In this document: positions 12,025 through 24,256 of the stretch, in pieces
Layout of the letters: every line of letters begins with the position of its first letter
Position numbering within the stretch: position 1 is the stretch's first letter
Source: Dactylonectria macrodidyma
Lineage: Eukaryota; Ascomycota; Sordariomycetes; Hypocreales; Nectriaceae
Assembly: GCA_020744425.1 (NCBI GenBank)
Contig: JAGMUV010000009.1
Coordinates: 1,798,001-1,862,000, forward strand
Direction: 5' to 3'
Length of the DNA stretch: 64,000 nt
Notes under the pieces: model-generated
The model's input: only the letters and a program-made list of their open reading frames with translations
Database searches by the model: none
Told to the model about the DNA's origin: nothing
Program-made: the position numbers and the translations under genes

Positions 12025-15000
12025 GCGGATGACAGACGATCCGTACATGTCTGTTATACGCACTGCGTACCAATACTGCCCCGCGAGTGGGTCCACTGGA
12101 CTTCAGAGCGGGTCAGAATGACAGTTTTTTCTTTTCCTGTCCCGCTTTGCTGGGGCATCGCATCCAGGTAGACTTCCCACGAGGTTACTTGGCCGTTTGC
12201 TGGCTTCTTTTTTTGGCATGTTACTCGGTTTATGAAAAGACACGATCGTTGTCTATGATCTTACAGCAAGGTTTCGACAACAAGACAGCATGGAATCGGC
12301 GCCGTGGAGTTTTTGTTTCTTGTTTCTTTGCGTGGTTAATAAGACCGGGTTATTACCCGTAAACTAATACATTCGCTCTCAACCTCGTCATCAGATGATG
12401 AACTGGACTTTACGCAGGGGCCGGCACAGGACGGTTCCGAGGGTTCACATGTACTTGGACTGCGCAGCTTCTGATGCTTGGTACTAGGGCCATGGCAGGA
12501 GAGCGAGCAAGGAGAGGAGGGGAATGGGATAGGCTGTCACAGAACACAGGGGTTTCGACGGAGAGGCATGTGGGTTTGTCCCCCAGTCCGCGGCAACATC
12601 TTCAAGCGAGTAATAATGTGTGTTGTGTGGTTACGTATTTTTCTTGGACGGTAGAAGCCCGGGGGCATGTGGAGCCAACGGCAACCCGCAGGGAATGGCG
12701 GAGCGAATAATGAAGCTGTGCTTTCTTCTACGGTTTCCTTGACGTCTATTGCTGGAGAGGGGCAGTTCCATCTCGGGATGATGGGCGTGGTAGTTCGTTC
12801 GGTTCTTGACTCAGTCACTGCTGGCTCGGGGCCTTGAAGGGGCCGGGGGCAGATGCAAATGCTACACAGGACGGGCCGGAGGATGCGGCGTTTCCCACAG
12901 GCACGGAGAGGGAGACCAAATGCCACAATGGGACTAAAACGAAGGGCCAAGACTGAGGTGAGAAACGACTGACGGGGACGTCGGAGCCTTTCCCGAAAGA
13001 GACTGCTAGGTCTCTAGAGATAGACGGACCGCTCATGCGGGAGGCGCCTTTGATCGATTGATCAATTGATTGATGGAGAGATCGATTATGATTGATTTCT
13101 TTTCTTTTTCTCTTTTTTCTTCTTCGTTTCAAGGTCCTTGCCAGGGTTCGAGGCGGGGCGGAGAATCTTTAAAAATAAATAAAGCGAGGGATGGGAGGAG
13201 CAGTTTGATACCAAACTTGTTACCTTCAAAACCACCTTGGTGAGAGAAAGAGAGTAAGAGGAGACTTCGCACAAGCACGGGCAACCAACACCGCAACTAC
13301 GCATGCGACAAAACTAAATTGAAGAGGTAGTACGAAATGTGGCAAGCTCGTCAGCGAGAACAGTCCTAGCGTCTTTTCAATTCATATTTGACGGTCTTAA
13401 GCAAGCGAGATGTTCTCCACAATGTTGTCTGAAAACTTGGGCGTCGCATCGATTCCAATGATGGGGGCTATACTTGGTTCCCTACTCGACCCGCGCACTA
13501 CTACGTCGTACGCTGCGTGATACAGGATGAATTCACAGATTGGTTTTACCCAATATTAGGGACGTAGCACTCACCTCACTGGTTGATGGTGTAGCAGCGC
13601 TAACCAACATCCTACGTATAGACGTGGGCATAATACCGGAGCGGTCCGAAGGTAGTGTTGCATTGTGCTTTTGAGCATTAGAAACGTCGAGCGTTGAAAA
13701 CGTTGGGAGTGTCGTTGCAATGACTATTTCTGGCGTCCGGCTTTGACACACCAGTCCCAACCTTGTGCAGCCGGAGACATCCGTGTTGGCATCAAGTTGC
13801 CCCCTCCCCTTGTTCCCCTTGTTTTGGTGCTCCATTTGGGTGTGTTCCACACACAGAAACCAATACCAAAGGCCCGAGGCCGAGACGCAGTAGTGCAAAG
13901 ACCCGCCATCCCGGATCCCGGGACTTGCGCCTCACCGGAGGCCTGCGACGGCGGCGAGCGGCGACGGCGGCCCCGGCGGGCGGCGAAGAATAACCAGTTC
14001 CGGGTTTGAACGATGGCAGGTCCACATTTTTTGCGACATACTCCCTCCTTCCTTCTCCTTCCCTCCTTCCCTCTCCTTCCCTCCTTCCCTCCTTCCCTTC
14101 CTCCCTCCTCCTTTCACTCCTTCCACTTTTCACCCCTGCTGTGAGTGGTGCCTGCGTCAGAAAAGTGGGAACCATGTGATTGCCCAGCCTCTTTTTTAAG
14201 AGGTGTCGTCGTCGTTGTCTGCATCTTGGATGGAAAAGGGGAGGCGGTTGGGTCGCTTTCGGGGCACCGACGTCATCGTTATTGTTTCTTTGCTCGTATC
14301 GGCTTACGCGTAGGTAGGTAGGCATCGCACTAATAATTACCTACCCTCTGTTCAGATACAAAATCACAACACATGGCCATTTGGAGGTGGCAAAGTGGGT
14401 TAAACGAAAACTCTTACTCCACCGACTTGTAAGCATGGGAAGGGGAGGGGGTGTATTCTGTGTCTTGGGTGTGTGTATTGTGTGTTTCTGCATGTCCCTG
14501 TCTGTGCATATGCTGTGCACCAGTTGATGGGCAAGGATTAGAATAAATGCCGGGGAGGGGAAGGTTAGTGTTTTGGATTGGAGAATTTGGCGGTGCTCTT
14601 TCTTGTATCGTTGGATCGTTTCGCGCAACTCTGCGGATGCCTGGTTGGCGCTGGCGGTTTGGCGCGGCAACATTGGAGAAAACTAGTTTCTTTATGATTA
14701 AAAATGCCCAGGCTCTCTCTCCCTCGTGTGAATCTCGCTAGTCGTTCTCACATAAGTTGTGGACTCTTTTCTTGATATAATTAGAATGCTTTTCTAAGCT
14801 ACGACCGCGTGGTTCCCGAGGTGGAGACACGTCAGTGTAGCATCTCCAACGACGTCATATGATATTTAGTATCTGAAGTATAATAGTATTAAAATGACCG
14901 TACATAGATCAAGGTATGATAGTACACGAAGGTATTTCAAAGTGTTCAAGTACATGGCCGGGAGGTAAAGGAGCGCCGTGTCCCTTCCATTTCGCGTCCT

Positions 15001-15366
15001 TTCCGTAACCAGGCAACAACCACAACAGCAACCTCAATTGTTGCCACAGTTGTTGCCACGGCCACCTCCCAGAACACCCGCATGTCCATGTTGAAAAAAA
15101 CGCGTGTAAGAAACCCCGTCCGATTTGATTCAATCAACACCGTGCTGACTGTCAAGAATGCAACCACGTCCGATTCCCTTTCCTCGGTTGTCGTCATTAT
15201 TATGATAATTCCATTAAGTCGTCCCAGAAATGGCTGAATCCATCCATTCTTTTCCTTCTCGTCCCTGCCCTGTATGTCATGGAACTGTGAAACTAGCTCG
15301 TGCGGCGGTGAGTGATCCAAGCATGCAATTTTTTCGCTTTGTAATTTCTCACAACACAATCGTCAT
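12025..15366. other. Convergent intergenic region between the ABC transporter and ceramide synthase genes
   Basis: No gene is supportable here. Both flanking genes point inward, so 3' UTRs lie at each end. The interior holds a TGAT/GATT-rich stretch near 13049-13100, a CGG-rich patch at 13940-13985, a 75-nt pyrimidine run at 14041-14115 and a TAGG run near 14311-14323. A 137-codon minus-strand frame at 14946-15359 lies in the probable 3' UTR of the ceramide synthase gene and looks accidental. Confidence 0.55.
14041..14115. repeat. 75-nt uninterrupted homopyrimidine tract
   Basis: Every base from 14041 to 14115 on the plus strand is C or T, mostly CCTT/CCCT units, and the purine-free character continues with few breaks to about 14135. 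Long homopurine-homopyrimidine runs with partial mirror symmetry can adopt triplex (H-DNA) structure. It lies in the convergent spacer, not in a coding region. Confidence 0.85.
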
Positions 15367-16848
15367 CTAGTTCTTTGGGTTACCATTCTGGACGGCGATG
15401 CCGTTGGTGTGGCCGTTGGTTTGACCAATGGCCTTGGGCTCAGGCACCGGCGTCTCCTCATCCTCGTCCTCCTCGTCCGAGCGGTCATCGTTGAGTTGAT
15501 TCTGGAAAGCGAAGCGGTAGGCAACGCGAACGATGCAGAACAGCCAGAAGAGGTTCAGAGCCTGGAGCGAAGCAAGAAGGGTAGAGGTGATGACCTGACT
15601 GAGGCGACACTTGAACTGCTCGGCCTCCCAGTCCATCTCGAAGGAGCCGATGGTCTCGAACTCGGTGAAGAGGGACCAGAGGATCTTGATATTGATGATG
15701 TGACGGAGGTAGATCCACACGCCCATGAAGAGGACAAAATACGGACCTGTGAAGGATGAGTCGAGATAGTTGAGCGTCTTGGAAGTGGCCAGGAAAAAGT
15801 CGCTGATGTCGTGAGTGACATAGACAGCCAGACCAATGTAGGTGAAGTGGAAGCGGTAGCTGAGAGCGATGAGGGCGAGGGTGACAATGTGGTGACCGAT
15901 GAGCTCCTTGAAATCCTTGCGCGGCTTCTCCAGGCCAAGGACAAGAACAATGGCCTGCTGGGCCCAGTAGGCAGCCTCGAAGAGGTAGTAGAACTTGACG
16001 GGGGCCAGGTGCGTCGTATGGGGGAAGTCCTCGTACATGCCGGCTGTGTTGAAGTACCAGACGGGTGTGAGGCTCATGACCCAGAGACCAGCGGGGCCGA
16101 GGACGCCGAAGTAGACGGCCGTGTACATTTGCTCCATGAACCGGGCCTGCTTGCCTCTGTTGAGGCCCGCTCGACGAGCCATGGGCTTGAGAATTTCTTG
16201 CATGATGAACTCGCGGGTGAAGGAGAGAACGACGGCGTAGAAGGAAACGAAAGCAATGTCCCACAGGCCCTTGCCGTACTGGGCCGGGACGTTGGGGTCA
16301 TGCTGAGGCAGCTTGTAGGAGAGGAATATGAAGTAGTGGAGCGGGTTGGACTCGGTCGGGTTGACGGCGTATCCGGCGAGGAAGAGGAGGAGGATGATGG
16401 CGGGGAGGACAAAGGTTCGTTTGATCATAAGCTGGCGGGCACGGGCGAGGAAGCCGCGGGCTCGGCGACGCTTGGAGATGCGCTTGTGTCCGTTAGCATG
16501 CTGAAGGCGAGACCATGGTCAGTAGAGGAGGAGAAAATAGGAGATGGCGGCCAAGAAACATACGTGGACATTGACATCATTGGCATCGAGACTGACACGG
16601 CTCGATGCCATAGCAGGCGCTCCCGTATCACCAGCGCGGATCTCGCCTCCGAGAGCGCTGCTCTTGCGCCGCCTCCGAGCGGCTCCATCGGCAGCATGGG
16701 CTCCGGAAGCAGTGCCGTTGCTATTGCTGTTGGTGCCGTTGACATGCTGCAGCTGTTCGGCGGCCGAGCTGAGCGCGGGGAAGGGTTCGGCGTCTGTCAT
16801 GACTGCGGATTTGCGGGAGGAGCTTCTGGTGGTACGTTTCGATGCCAT
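15367..16848 (-). CDS. lag1: Ceramide synthase, Lag1/Lac1 family (TLC domain)
   Basis: Acyl-CoA-dependent ceramide synthase of the endoplasmic reticulum; it N-acylates sphingoid bases to make ceramide. Two exons (16848-16564 and 16500-15367) are joined over a 63-bp intron in phase 0, giving 472 residues, normal for fungal Lag1. The N-terminus (residues 1-115) is cytosolic, Ser/Arg-rich and basic just before the first membrane helix. The TLC domain has about seven hydrophobic segments. The Lag motif is intact: the two adjacent histidines at about 298-299 (HHIVTLALIALSYR) and HDISD near 325-329. The C-terminus is acidic, then Asn/Gly-rich. I chose the ATG at 16848 because translation upstream looks like leader; the same frame stays open to an ATG at 17193, so a longer N-terminus is possible. 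Which acyl chain length it prefers cannot be read. Confidence 0.93.
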
Positions 16849-19436
16849 CGAGTCAACCTCTTTCGTCCAACGTCCGAGGTAACGTTGGGCGGAAGAGCGC
16901 TGGAGTATTGGTTGCCGGGCCGTTCTAGCGCCTTGTTCTGCCCCAGGAGGTTCTTGTTCCTGTACTTTGGTATATGTGTTCCTTTGCACCGTTCGTTCCG
17001 TAGTTTCTAGCACCAGCCAAGCGTCCAAAAGCACTGGAGGGGGGAAAATGGAAAGGAGTATTCGAGATAAGAGTGCTGACAAAGGATCGAAGTGTCGAGG
17101 AAATCTCACGGCATCCGACCAGGCGAAGGGGATGGATTTGATGAATTCCGTCTCGTCAGTCGGCACGTCTCTTTTTTTCAGCCCCTTTCCCACCTAGCGG
17201 AGTCTGCAGCAGTACCTTAGCCAGTAGGTAAAAGAGTCGCGGGGGAGTGGAGGTAGTGGAGAGGCTAGCTGGAGGGTCAGCAGTAAAGGCGGCGGGTGGC
17301 TGATTGGCTGGGCTGAGCCGGGATAGTGAGCGGGTGGCGGCCGCTTTTGATGGGCAAGGGAGGGAGGAAGATTAGTCGAAGCAGTGACGCGTGAAGTCTG
17401 ATCAGTGATGCGTAAGATTGAGTGAGAGAAGCTGACAGGTTGGGCGATGGGATGATGTAGGAGCTAGGTAGAATGTGGGCTGAGAGAGCAGTCCCTTCCT
17501 TCCTTTTGTGTGAGTTTGTGGTTGATTGAATTGCCAGCCTGAACTTTGGGGCCCAAAAAATTAAAAATGCGTGTACGTGTATTATTAAGGTAAGGTACGA
17601 AGTAGAGTCGCTAGAAGAACATTGGAAAGGAGGCACGATTCAAGAGCCCAAAACGCCCGGTTTTGATCTACGAGTACAATACTTCGGCCTCGGCACCCGC
17701 GGGACAGCTTTTGGGGAAGATTTTAGGCGATTTAGGGACCACAGTGGACGTCCGCGGGTCTCACTTAGGGCGGTACTCGGCATAATTAATAAGAGGTCAT
17801 CGTCGAGACCGGAGGACATAATGTCCCCCGCGCCGAGTAATTAGGAGTGGCTTCTTTCCCCGTTCCGGTTATATGAGTGGCCCCTCCCATCTAGCCCTCC
17901 CCCCTTTCCTACCCTACCAACTAATAAACTAAAAAAATTGAGATTGTGACAAGTGCTTGTTTGCCATTAAGAAGGAAGAAGGAAGGGTCAGGGTGCAAAA
18001 TCGCTGGATGGTAGCGATGCCTACAGTGAAAGCCAGGCGCTGGAGGTACCAACACTGGTGCCATCACAAGTCACCGTGCCACTTTATGGAAGAGCCGGCT
18101 ACCTACCTACCTATCATTGATGATTGAGCACATCCGTCAACTCCGCCGAGAGAACAAGGCACTTGCACGGATCGTTCGGGTCTCGCTCGCTCCTGTCCAC
18201 CAAGTTGTACTAATTGTATACATACGAAGTAGGTAGTAATTCACACATGATTATGGCCGTATCATCGTCCTCTTTCCGACGGGCCGTCTCTGCCTCAGCT
18301 GCTGCAACCCGTTTATTACCTACGGCTGTGTCTCCAACAACAACAACGCCGCCAACTCCAATTCTAACTACATCTTCTCTTCTCAGTTATGTATCAGTAA
18401 TGATCCCTTTCTCTATAAAGGCAGGAAATAGTACATGGGAATTCGAAATCCGTAAAATGTACCGATCCCGGGCGACGACACCACCATCTCATCAAGAATC
18501 GTTCGCGGGTCACGCGGGCATAATCTCCCATTCAGCTCCTGCTCTCCGTTGCCCGCTCCCTGGCACATCCTCACATGTGAACCAGTGAGAAACCAGCTTT
18601 TTGGGGCCCCGACTCTTCTGGTCCCATGTACCACCTCGCTTCTCTTGGCCGGGCAGAATGGCCGACAGCTCCTGGCATCAAACCGCATCACCATCGTCCC
18701 ACGCCAGCTCGACTCAGCTAGTTCTCGGCAAGTGCGGGCTTAGAGCCTCGACTTGGCGGCACTTCCTGCATTTGGTTTTTCAGATGGTCGATAGACGCCC
18801 ATGTGATCTATCCCTTGTCAATGTACGATGTACGATGTCCGATGTACGACGTACGAATACCGTGCATCTACACCCATGGTACGTCACGCCCAGGGCCGGC
18901 GGGCAGTTGGAGCGGACAGCATCATCATTCGATCCCATCATAAATCGCATCACACACGAATCTTCCGGAGCTGGACCCTGTGTAAATCTCAACCCCCCTG
19001 CCTGATCAAGGGCCAAAAGCGCCAATCGCATTGCATCCATCACACCTCCCGGAAACGTTAGCATCTACGCCAGACTTCCCATCACAATAAACAACGAGGA
19101 CAACGCATATCAAGTGCCATCTCCATCGATTCGTCTTGTGCGACTACAAAGGCGCACTGGATTCACCAAGTCTATGGACTAACTATTGATCAATAAACTG
19201 ACCTATCCTGGCAATGGCGCATACCTAAATGCCAGACACCGACCGCTGTGTTCCTTCCTAGGCTGACATCCATCATCTTTTTCTCTCACGCTCGCCCTGG
19301 GGTATCTTTGTTTGCAGTTCGCAATGCTCTATCTCTCCACATCTTCTTAGGGACCCTTTTAAGTCAAACAACCAATCAACGCCTCGCTAGGTGCAAACTA
19401 AACGGCACAGAAAGCACTCTCCCTAGGCCTACGCAC
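16849..19436. other. Intergenic: ceramide synthase promoter and palH 3' flank
   Basis: No supportable gene. The part next to 16848 is presumably promoter and leader of the ceramide synthase gene. The rest holds TACC runs (near 18104-18115), TACGAAGTA elements (near 17594 and 18222) and a short ATGTACG array at 18821-18858. Open frames here are short and compositionally odd. Confidence 0.5.
18821..18858. repeat. ATGTACG heptamer array
   Basis: Five or so imperfect units related to ATGTACG lie in tandem, giving repeated GTAC palindromes. No gene is visible around it. Confidence 0.7.
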
Positions 19437-21725
19437 CTAGGGCACCCGTGATCGTCTCGACGAGTCCGAGTCTTGTCGTCGATGATCTATCGAGGATGTC
19501 TCCGAAATCGAGCCGACATCCTCGTCTGAGTAGTATCCATCTTGATAGATCATCCGTGACTGCACACCTCGCCACAATGGTGGGTTGTTCGGCGGGATCG
19601 CTGCTTCTCCCTGCTGGCTGTTCGAAAATGTGCTCCTGCTTGCGTCTAGCTGTGTGATCTCTCCAGATGCATCTCTCGATGAGCTGCTATTGCTGTTCGC
19701 CCCTTCATCCCTTAATAGCGAATGATCTGCAGTTATCAGCTCCTCTTCCTCTAGGACTTGCTGCAGCGCGGCGCCTCGCCGAGGAGGTGCGGGTATTACT
19801 GTAACAGGGAGGGTCTCGGTGTTAGGCGCAGTTCGCATTCGCTCTCGCACTTTGTCGGCCTGGTGTACTGCGAAGTCTTCGAGACGTGCCCTCAAATCCC
19901 ATCTGCCTGTAGCACGGGGTTCGGGAGTTGGGCTCTGGCGGTTCGGAGGCGCCTCGTTGGTTGCCTCCTCATTTGATTGACGGAACAAGGGGTTGGCAAA
20001 GGTCAGACTCCGCCAACCATCTTGGCTTTGTGTTGCGTTGTTTGCCTCCAGATCAGCCGATCGCGCATTTACGGGCGCCACAGCATGTCCGTTTTGCGGG
20101 GAAAGAGAGGTTTGAGTCCACGGAGATCCGTCATCGTTGCTGGGCTGCGTTGGAGGATCGCTGTTCGGTCCCGAGAGGTCCACTGCGCTCTGTTGTGGCA
20201 GTGGATCAGGTGTCCTGGTCGTGGCCTCTGATGATGGTTGGTATCGGACAGCATAGACTGTACTTGCCGCACTGGCTGTATCTGTTCGGCTGACGGGTGT
20301 TGCTATGGGAGCTGGCCTTGTCGGCCAGATCGGCGGACGTAGTATAGTACCCATGCTTCGTTGAGTAGACACGGCAGCGGCCGTCTCAGGTGCATCGTTG
20401 CTCGCCCCGCGATATCTGTTGGCAATGGCAGACATATTGACCCATCCATTCGCCATGGATGCTGACGGCTGCTGCCGCTCCCCGGCGCCACCGGCGCCGG
20501 AAACCCCCCCTTTTCGATTCTTTCGATTCCGGAGCCAAGGAAACTCGGACGCGTCGACCTCAAGCATATCATCGCCGTCGAAGACTTCTCGGCCCAGAAT
20601 GCCATCCTTCTTTTCCTCACGTTCCAATGCTTCTATCCTCTCCACCCACTCCCACACAACGACACTGGCTGCTGCAGCGCCAACCCATCTAACGTAGTCT
20701 CCCCATCCGGTGAAGTCGGGCTTTGAGATATCGAGGATGAAGAAGACAATGGGGATCACGATGGACAAAATCGAGATTATGGCCACCAAGAAAATGTTCT
20801 TCATGAACGGATGATAGAAGGCATATCGCTTCTTCATTATGGCGTAGTACAGGACCCAGGCCGCATATAGGACTCCCAGGGCCAACTGGAAGAGGTAGCT
20901 GAGAGCCGGGACGGGATGGACGAAATTCTTGGGTCGAACCGTGGAATTGATACCATTTTCCGAGTACTGAAAGCTGTTAAGAGCGCTAAAAATGAGGTCG
21001 AGGATGATGAGGGCGAAGGCGACCCATTTAATAATGATCTTTTCGCGTTGTCGAGGGAAAAGACGGATCAACGTTTGTGCCTGGGCCAACCATAGGAAGG
21101 TATCCGAAACAAGGCGAATGACCTTGAGCTCGGTGCTGCCCATGATCTCTTCCTGCAATTCCTTTGCATTTTGAATGCCCCACGTGTACTGGTTTTGGGC
21201 AACACTAAACGTATCAATGCTGGCCACGGTGAGTGAGATGGCCACAGTCAGCGCTGCAACTTTTTGCAGCCACGGACGGCCACCAATGCTGATGCCGGTG
21301 CCTGAGCTGTGAGTAAATCCGCCTCGCCGACCGAGGTAGACGATGCCTCCATCAAGAAATGAGCGAGGCGTGACGAAGAGCATGATCACGAGCATGTAAG
21401 CTGTGACAGTGGTCGCGGCGAGAGCGTAACATATTGGGAAAATCGAGGCGTAAAACGGGTCGCGAAAGTCGGAGAATTTGACGTTGCTGTCCTCCGAATC
21501 GTGCTGGGTGAGGCTGCTGTCGGCAGCCACGGTAATCGACATGTCTCTCGGGGGACGGAGGCGGTCGGCTGAGCATGGCGCCTGGTAGATGATGGGTTCA
21601 ACCACAGGAACCTGCTCGCCACCGGGTCCCCAGGTCACGACCCCGACGCCGGGCCATATTGTTGTTGTGCACAGCGCGGGGAGCGCCGTCGTAAGGGTCG
21701 TGGTAGCTAGTTGGTTGACGTCCAT
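19437..21725 (-). CDS. palH: Ambient pH sensor PalH/Rim21, seven-transmembrane protein
   Basis: Plasma-membrane sensor at the head of the Pal/Rim pathway that, with arrestin-like PalF, ESCRT and PalB, leads to processing of the PacC transcription factor at alkaline pH. It is a single exon of 762 residues, the usual fungal length. Seven hydrophobic segments lie at about residues 93-118, 153-172, 200-222, 232-252, 272-293, 310-331 and 342-361. Family-typical stretches include SVAQNQYTWGIQN between helices 2 and 3, and LFPRQREKIIIKW. The N-terminal 90 residues are polar with three Cys; the last 390 are a cytosolic tail rich in Ser, Pro and Gln, the part that binds PalF in Aspergillus. The ATG at 21725 is the first in frame after upstream stops. 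Identification is firm from topology and conserved loops. Confidence 0.92.
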   Translation of the reverse strand: MDVNQLATTTLTTALPALCTTTIWPGVGVVTWGPGGEQVPVVEPIIYQAPCSADRLRPPRDMSITVAADSSLTQHDSEDSNVKFSDFRDPFYASIFPICYALAATTVTAYMLVIMLFVTPRSFLDGGIVYLGRRGGFTHSSGTGISIGGRPWLQKVAALTVAISLTVASIDTFSVAQNQYTWGIQNAKELQEEIMGSTELKVIRLVSDTFLWLAQAQTLIRLFPRQREKIIIKWVAFALIILDLIFSALNSFQYSENGINSTVRPKNFVHPVPALSYLFQLALGVLYAAWVLYYAIMKKRYAFYHPFMKNIFLVAIISILSIVIPIVFFILDISKPDFTGWGDYVRWVGAAAASVVVWEWVERIEALEREEKKDGILGREVFDGDDMLEVDASEFPWLRNRKNRKGGVSGAGGAGERQQPSASMANGWVNMSAIANRYRGASNDAPETAAAVSTQRSMGTILRPPIWPTRPAPIATPVSRTDTASAASTVYAVRYQPSSEATTRTPDPLPQQSAVDLSGPNSDPPTQPSNDDGSPWTQTSLSPQNGHAVAPVNARSADLEANNATQSQDGWRSLTFANPLFRQSNEEATNEAPPNRQSPTPEPRATGRWDLRARLEDFAVHQADKVRERMRTAPNTETLPVTVIPAPPRRGAALQQVLEEEELITADHSLLRDEGANSNSSSSRDASGEITQLDASRSTFSNSQQGEAAIPPNNPPLWRGVQSRMIYQDGYYSDEDVGSISETSSIDHRRQDSDSSRRSRVP

Positions 21726-24256
21726 GATTGCGGCCGGCCGGGGATCAATGGGACAAGCAACGAAGCGGCCAGCCGCGGGCGACGGCGATCTGCGAGTCGG
21801 GGAGTTTTTCCCTCGACTAGGCAGTCGCCATAGGAGAATCGGTTAATGGCGGATACCCGTTGGGAAGCCTTTCGAATGAGGTTGGAATCGGGTCCGACCC
21901 GACTGGATTTGATTTCGCTCGTCGTTGGTCGCGGTGTCTCGTTTGGTCGGATAACGAATCTGGGTGAGCGAGGGAAGAGTCGCGACAGTTGGACGTGAGT
22001 CTTGGCGTGGATCGAGCAACGGCAATGAGGCCGCTTTGGACTTCGAGTTGAGTGAGGATCGCGGGTTCAGGGCGGGAACTCGATTGCGGGATGACGGGCG
22101 CGTCGGAAACAAACGCAGACGGGGAGGACGGTTCAGATTCGTGCAATGTGCTGCGGCTTGGACACAAATCCACCAGACCAGGCCAGACTCGACTAAAGTG
22201 GGGGATGGATGAATGATGGGCAGGCTGTGCGCCCAGAGTCTTGGCCCTCTTCCGTGAGGGCGGACGTGCGAGTCGCGCAAGTTGATTGGGGGGTGGCGAT
22301 GGGGAAAGGAGCCGGCGACGTCAGTGATTGCCAGCAGGATTGACGGTGAATTGTCGCAACGTGGGTTCGACGGCAGTAACGAGAGGGAGCAGGATTCGCC
22401 TGATAACTCGTGGAGATGTATCGACCGTTGGATCCAGGAAACTGGTTTTAGGTGAGGTTTGAATAAGGCCTTGCTTGGTCAGTCGACATAGGACAAGTCA
22501 GGTTACCCCGTGGTGGTGTAGCAGGAGCGGCACCACGCACTGTGTGAGGCTCCTTGCTGCACCGTACGAACAACAAGCGACGATCATGCGCCACAACTCG
22601 TGGGACAGACATGGTGCGTTCTTCACAACCCACGGACTAAAAGTTGCACTAGCCAAAGAGACACTCCCGTAGCCGAACTACTACGCGGTCACTAGTCTGC
22701 TCAAGGTAGGCGCGGATGGCTCTGCAGATGGACAGTGTTTTGTGCACGATGCCAAGGTCGAGATCAACATTCACGGCCAGGGCAAGCTTTCCGGCCCGTC
22801 AACGGTCACGCAGAATCTGGGGAGAAATGGGGAGGCTCATCGATGGAAACCCGGACGGTCGGGACAGCCGTTGCGATGACACTCACCTAATTGCAGGAGA
22901 GGAGAGAAAAAAAAGGAAAAGGGGAAATCCCGTATGCAACTTAAAAATTAGACAGGACGGGCACTGTGCCGCCATGCGTCTCTACAAATCGAGCAGTCTC
23001 CCGTACACTACTAATCTTGCGTAATGCAGTGGCTTTGTGCCTGCGCCTGCGCTGAGCCGAGAGTCCCCCGCCACCAAGTTGAGTGTGGTTGTGGATTAAA
23101 AAGTGATGCCACAATTTTGATGGTAATAACCAGCCGGGATCGGGTCTTTTGATTGAAAACCACTTCTCACTCCCCTTCAATCATTCGTCAGCCTCTAACC
23201 AAATGCCCGCGGCTCAACGCGAGACCCAAAGACACACTAAGACTCGGACCAAAAGTACAGCACGCAGCGGGCACAAGCCACGCCCCACCTCACACGCCAC
23301 AAATCCACCCCGCACTGTACTGCACCAAACAGTTCCAGTGTCAAATCGTCACGGCCCTGGTAACTTTTACTACCTAGGTGGGTAGGTTGGTAGGTAGGTA
23401 AGTATTCATTAGTCGGCAAGTCCGACAATCGTGGTCTCGACTCTCGCCCTTTGCAACTTCTCGTCTGGATGACTCTTTTCTAACTTTCCACGACTTTCAT
23501 GCCCTTGAACAATCTTGGACACAATTGCGGCTCTCCTCTTTCTCACCTTCCTAATCTCAATTAGCCGGACAAGGATGCGGAGGCGGATATTCCTTGCGAC
23601 TTAGCCTGCTTATGCTTAATCTCGGTCGATGCTGTGCCTCACCCACACTAGCTACCCCCTCAGGTGTTAGTGAATACGGCGTCTTGAAACCGTTGCGTGT
23701 GCCTTCCCCCCCTGACACAACATTCCGAGACCAGCCGCCTTAATGATTCCTTCATCATCACGACCGACACGGAAAATTAGTTCCGCCATCCACATGGTGT
23801 CGTGCATGACATGAACACGACAAGCTTCCCGCTCGCCAAGCCTGTGCTGGAGATTTGAAGCCTTGGCAAAGCTTAAGTCGCCTTGGCTCTTTCATCCTGT
23901 CGGGTCAGAATGCTCCCCCACTCGAATATACGACATCCAGTGCAATGGTGATTTATTTAAGTCGAACAAGTCACATGCAATACATTGAGACTTCTACAAA
24001 TTGCAATCAGTCTGCCGATGGATGCAAGTCGCCATGGTGATATCAATTGAGATGGCGAACAAGACAGGAAACTCCTGGGTATTTGGTATCAACTGATGCA
24101 CTTGTATGCAACCCGCCATCTTGCCCTCACGGCAGATCAAAAGCCATCAACGCCGAAACAAAAACAGACGCACCACGTGTAACAGAAAACAAATCGCTTC
24201 CCCTTGTGCTACCTTCCAGACTTCCTTGTCCTATGTAGATGCAGGCGTCCTTTCCT
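21726..24256. other. Intergenic: palH promoter and EDC3 3' flank
   Basis: No supportable gene in 2.5 kb. Both neighbours are on the minus strand, so the left part is palH promoter and leader and the right end is EDC3 3' UTR. A TAGG/GGTA run lies at about 23369-23401. Confidence 0.5.

Noticed and set aside
14946..15359. 137-codon minus-strand frame with a hydrophobic segment downstream of the ceramide synthase gene
   Set aside because: It begins a few bases after the stop codon, within the expected 3' UTR, and shows no motif or start context.
15811..17010. 399-codon plus-strand open frame opposite the ceramide synthase gene
   Set aside because: It is the antisense shadow of a real TLC-domain gene; the Glu/Gly/Val-rich translation reflects the codon usage of the true strand, and it has no motif.
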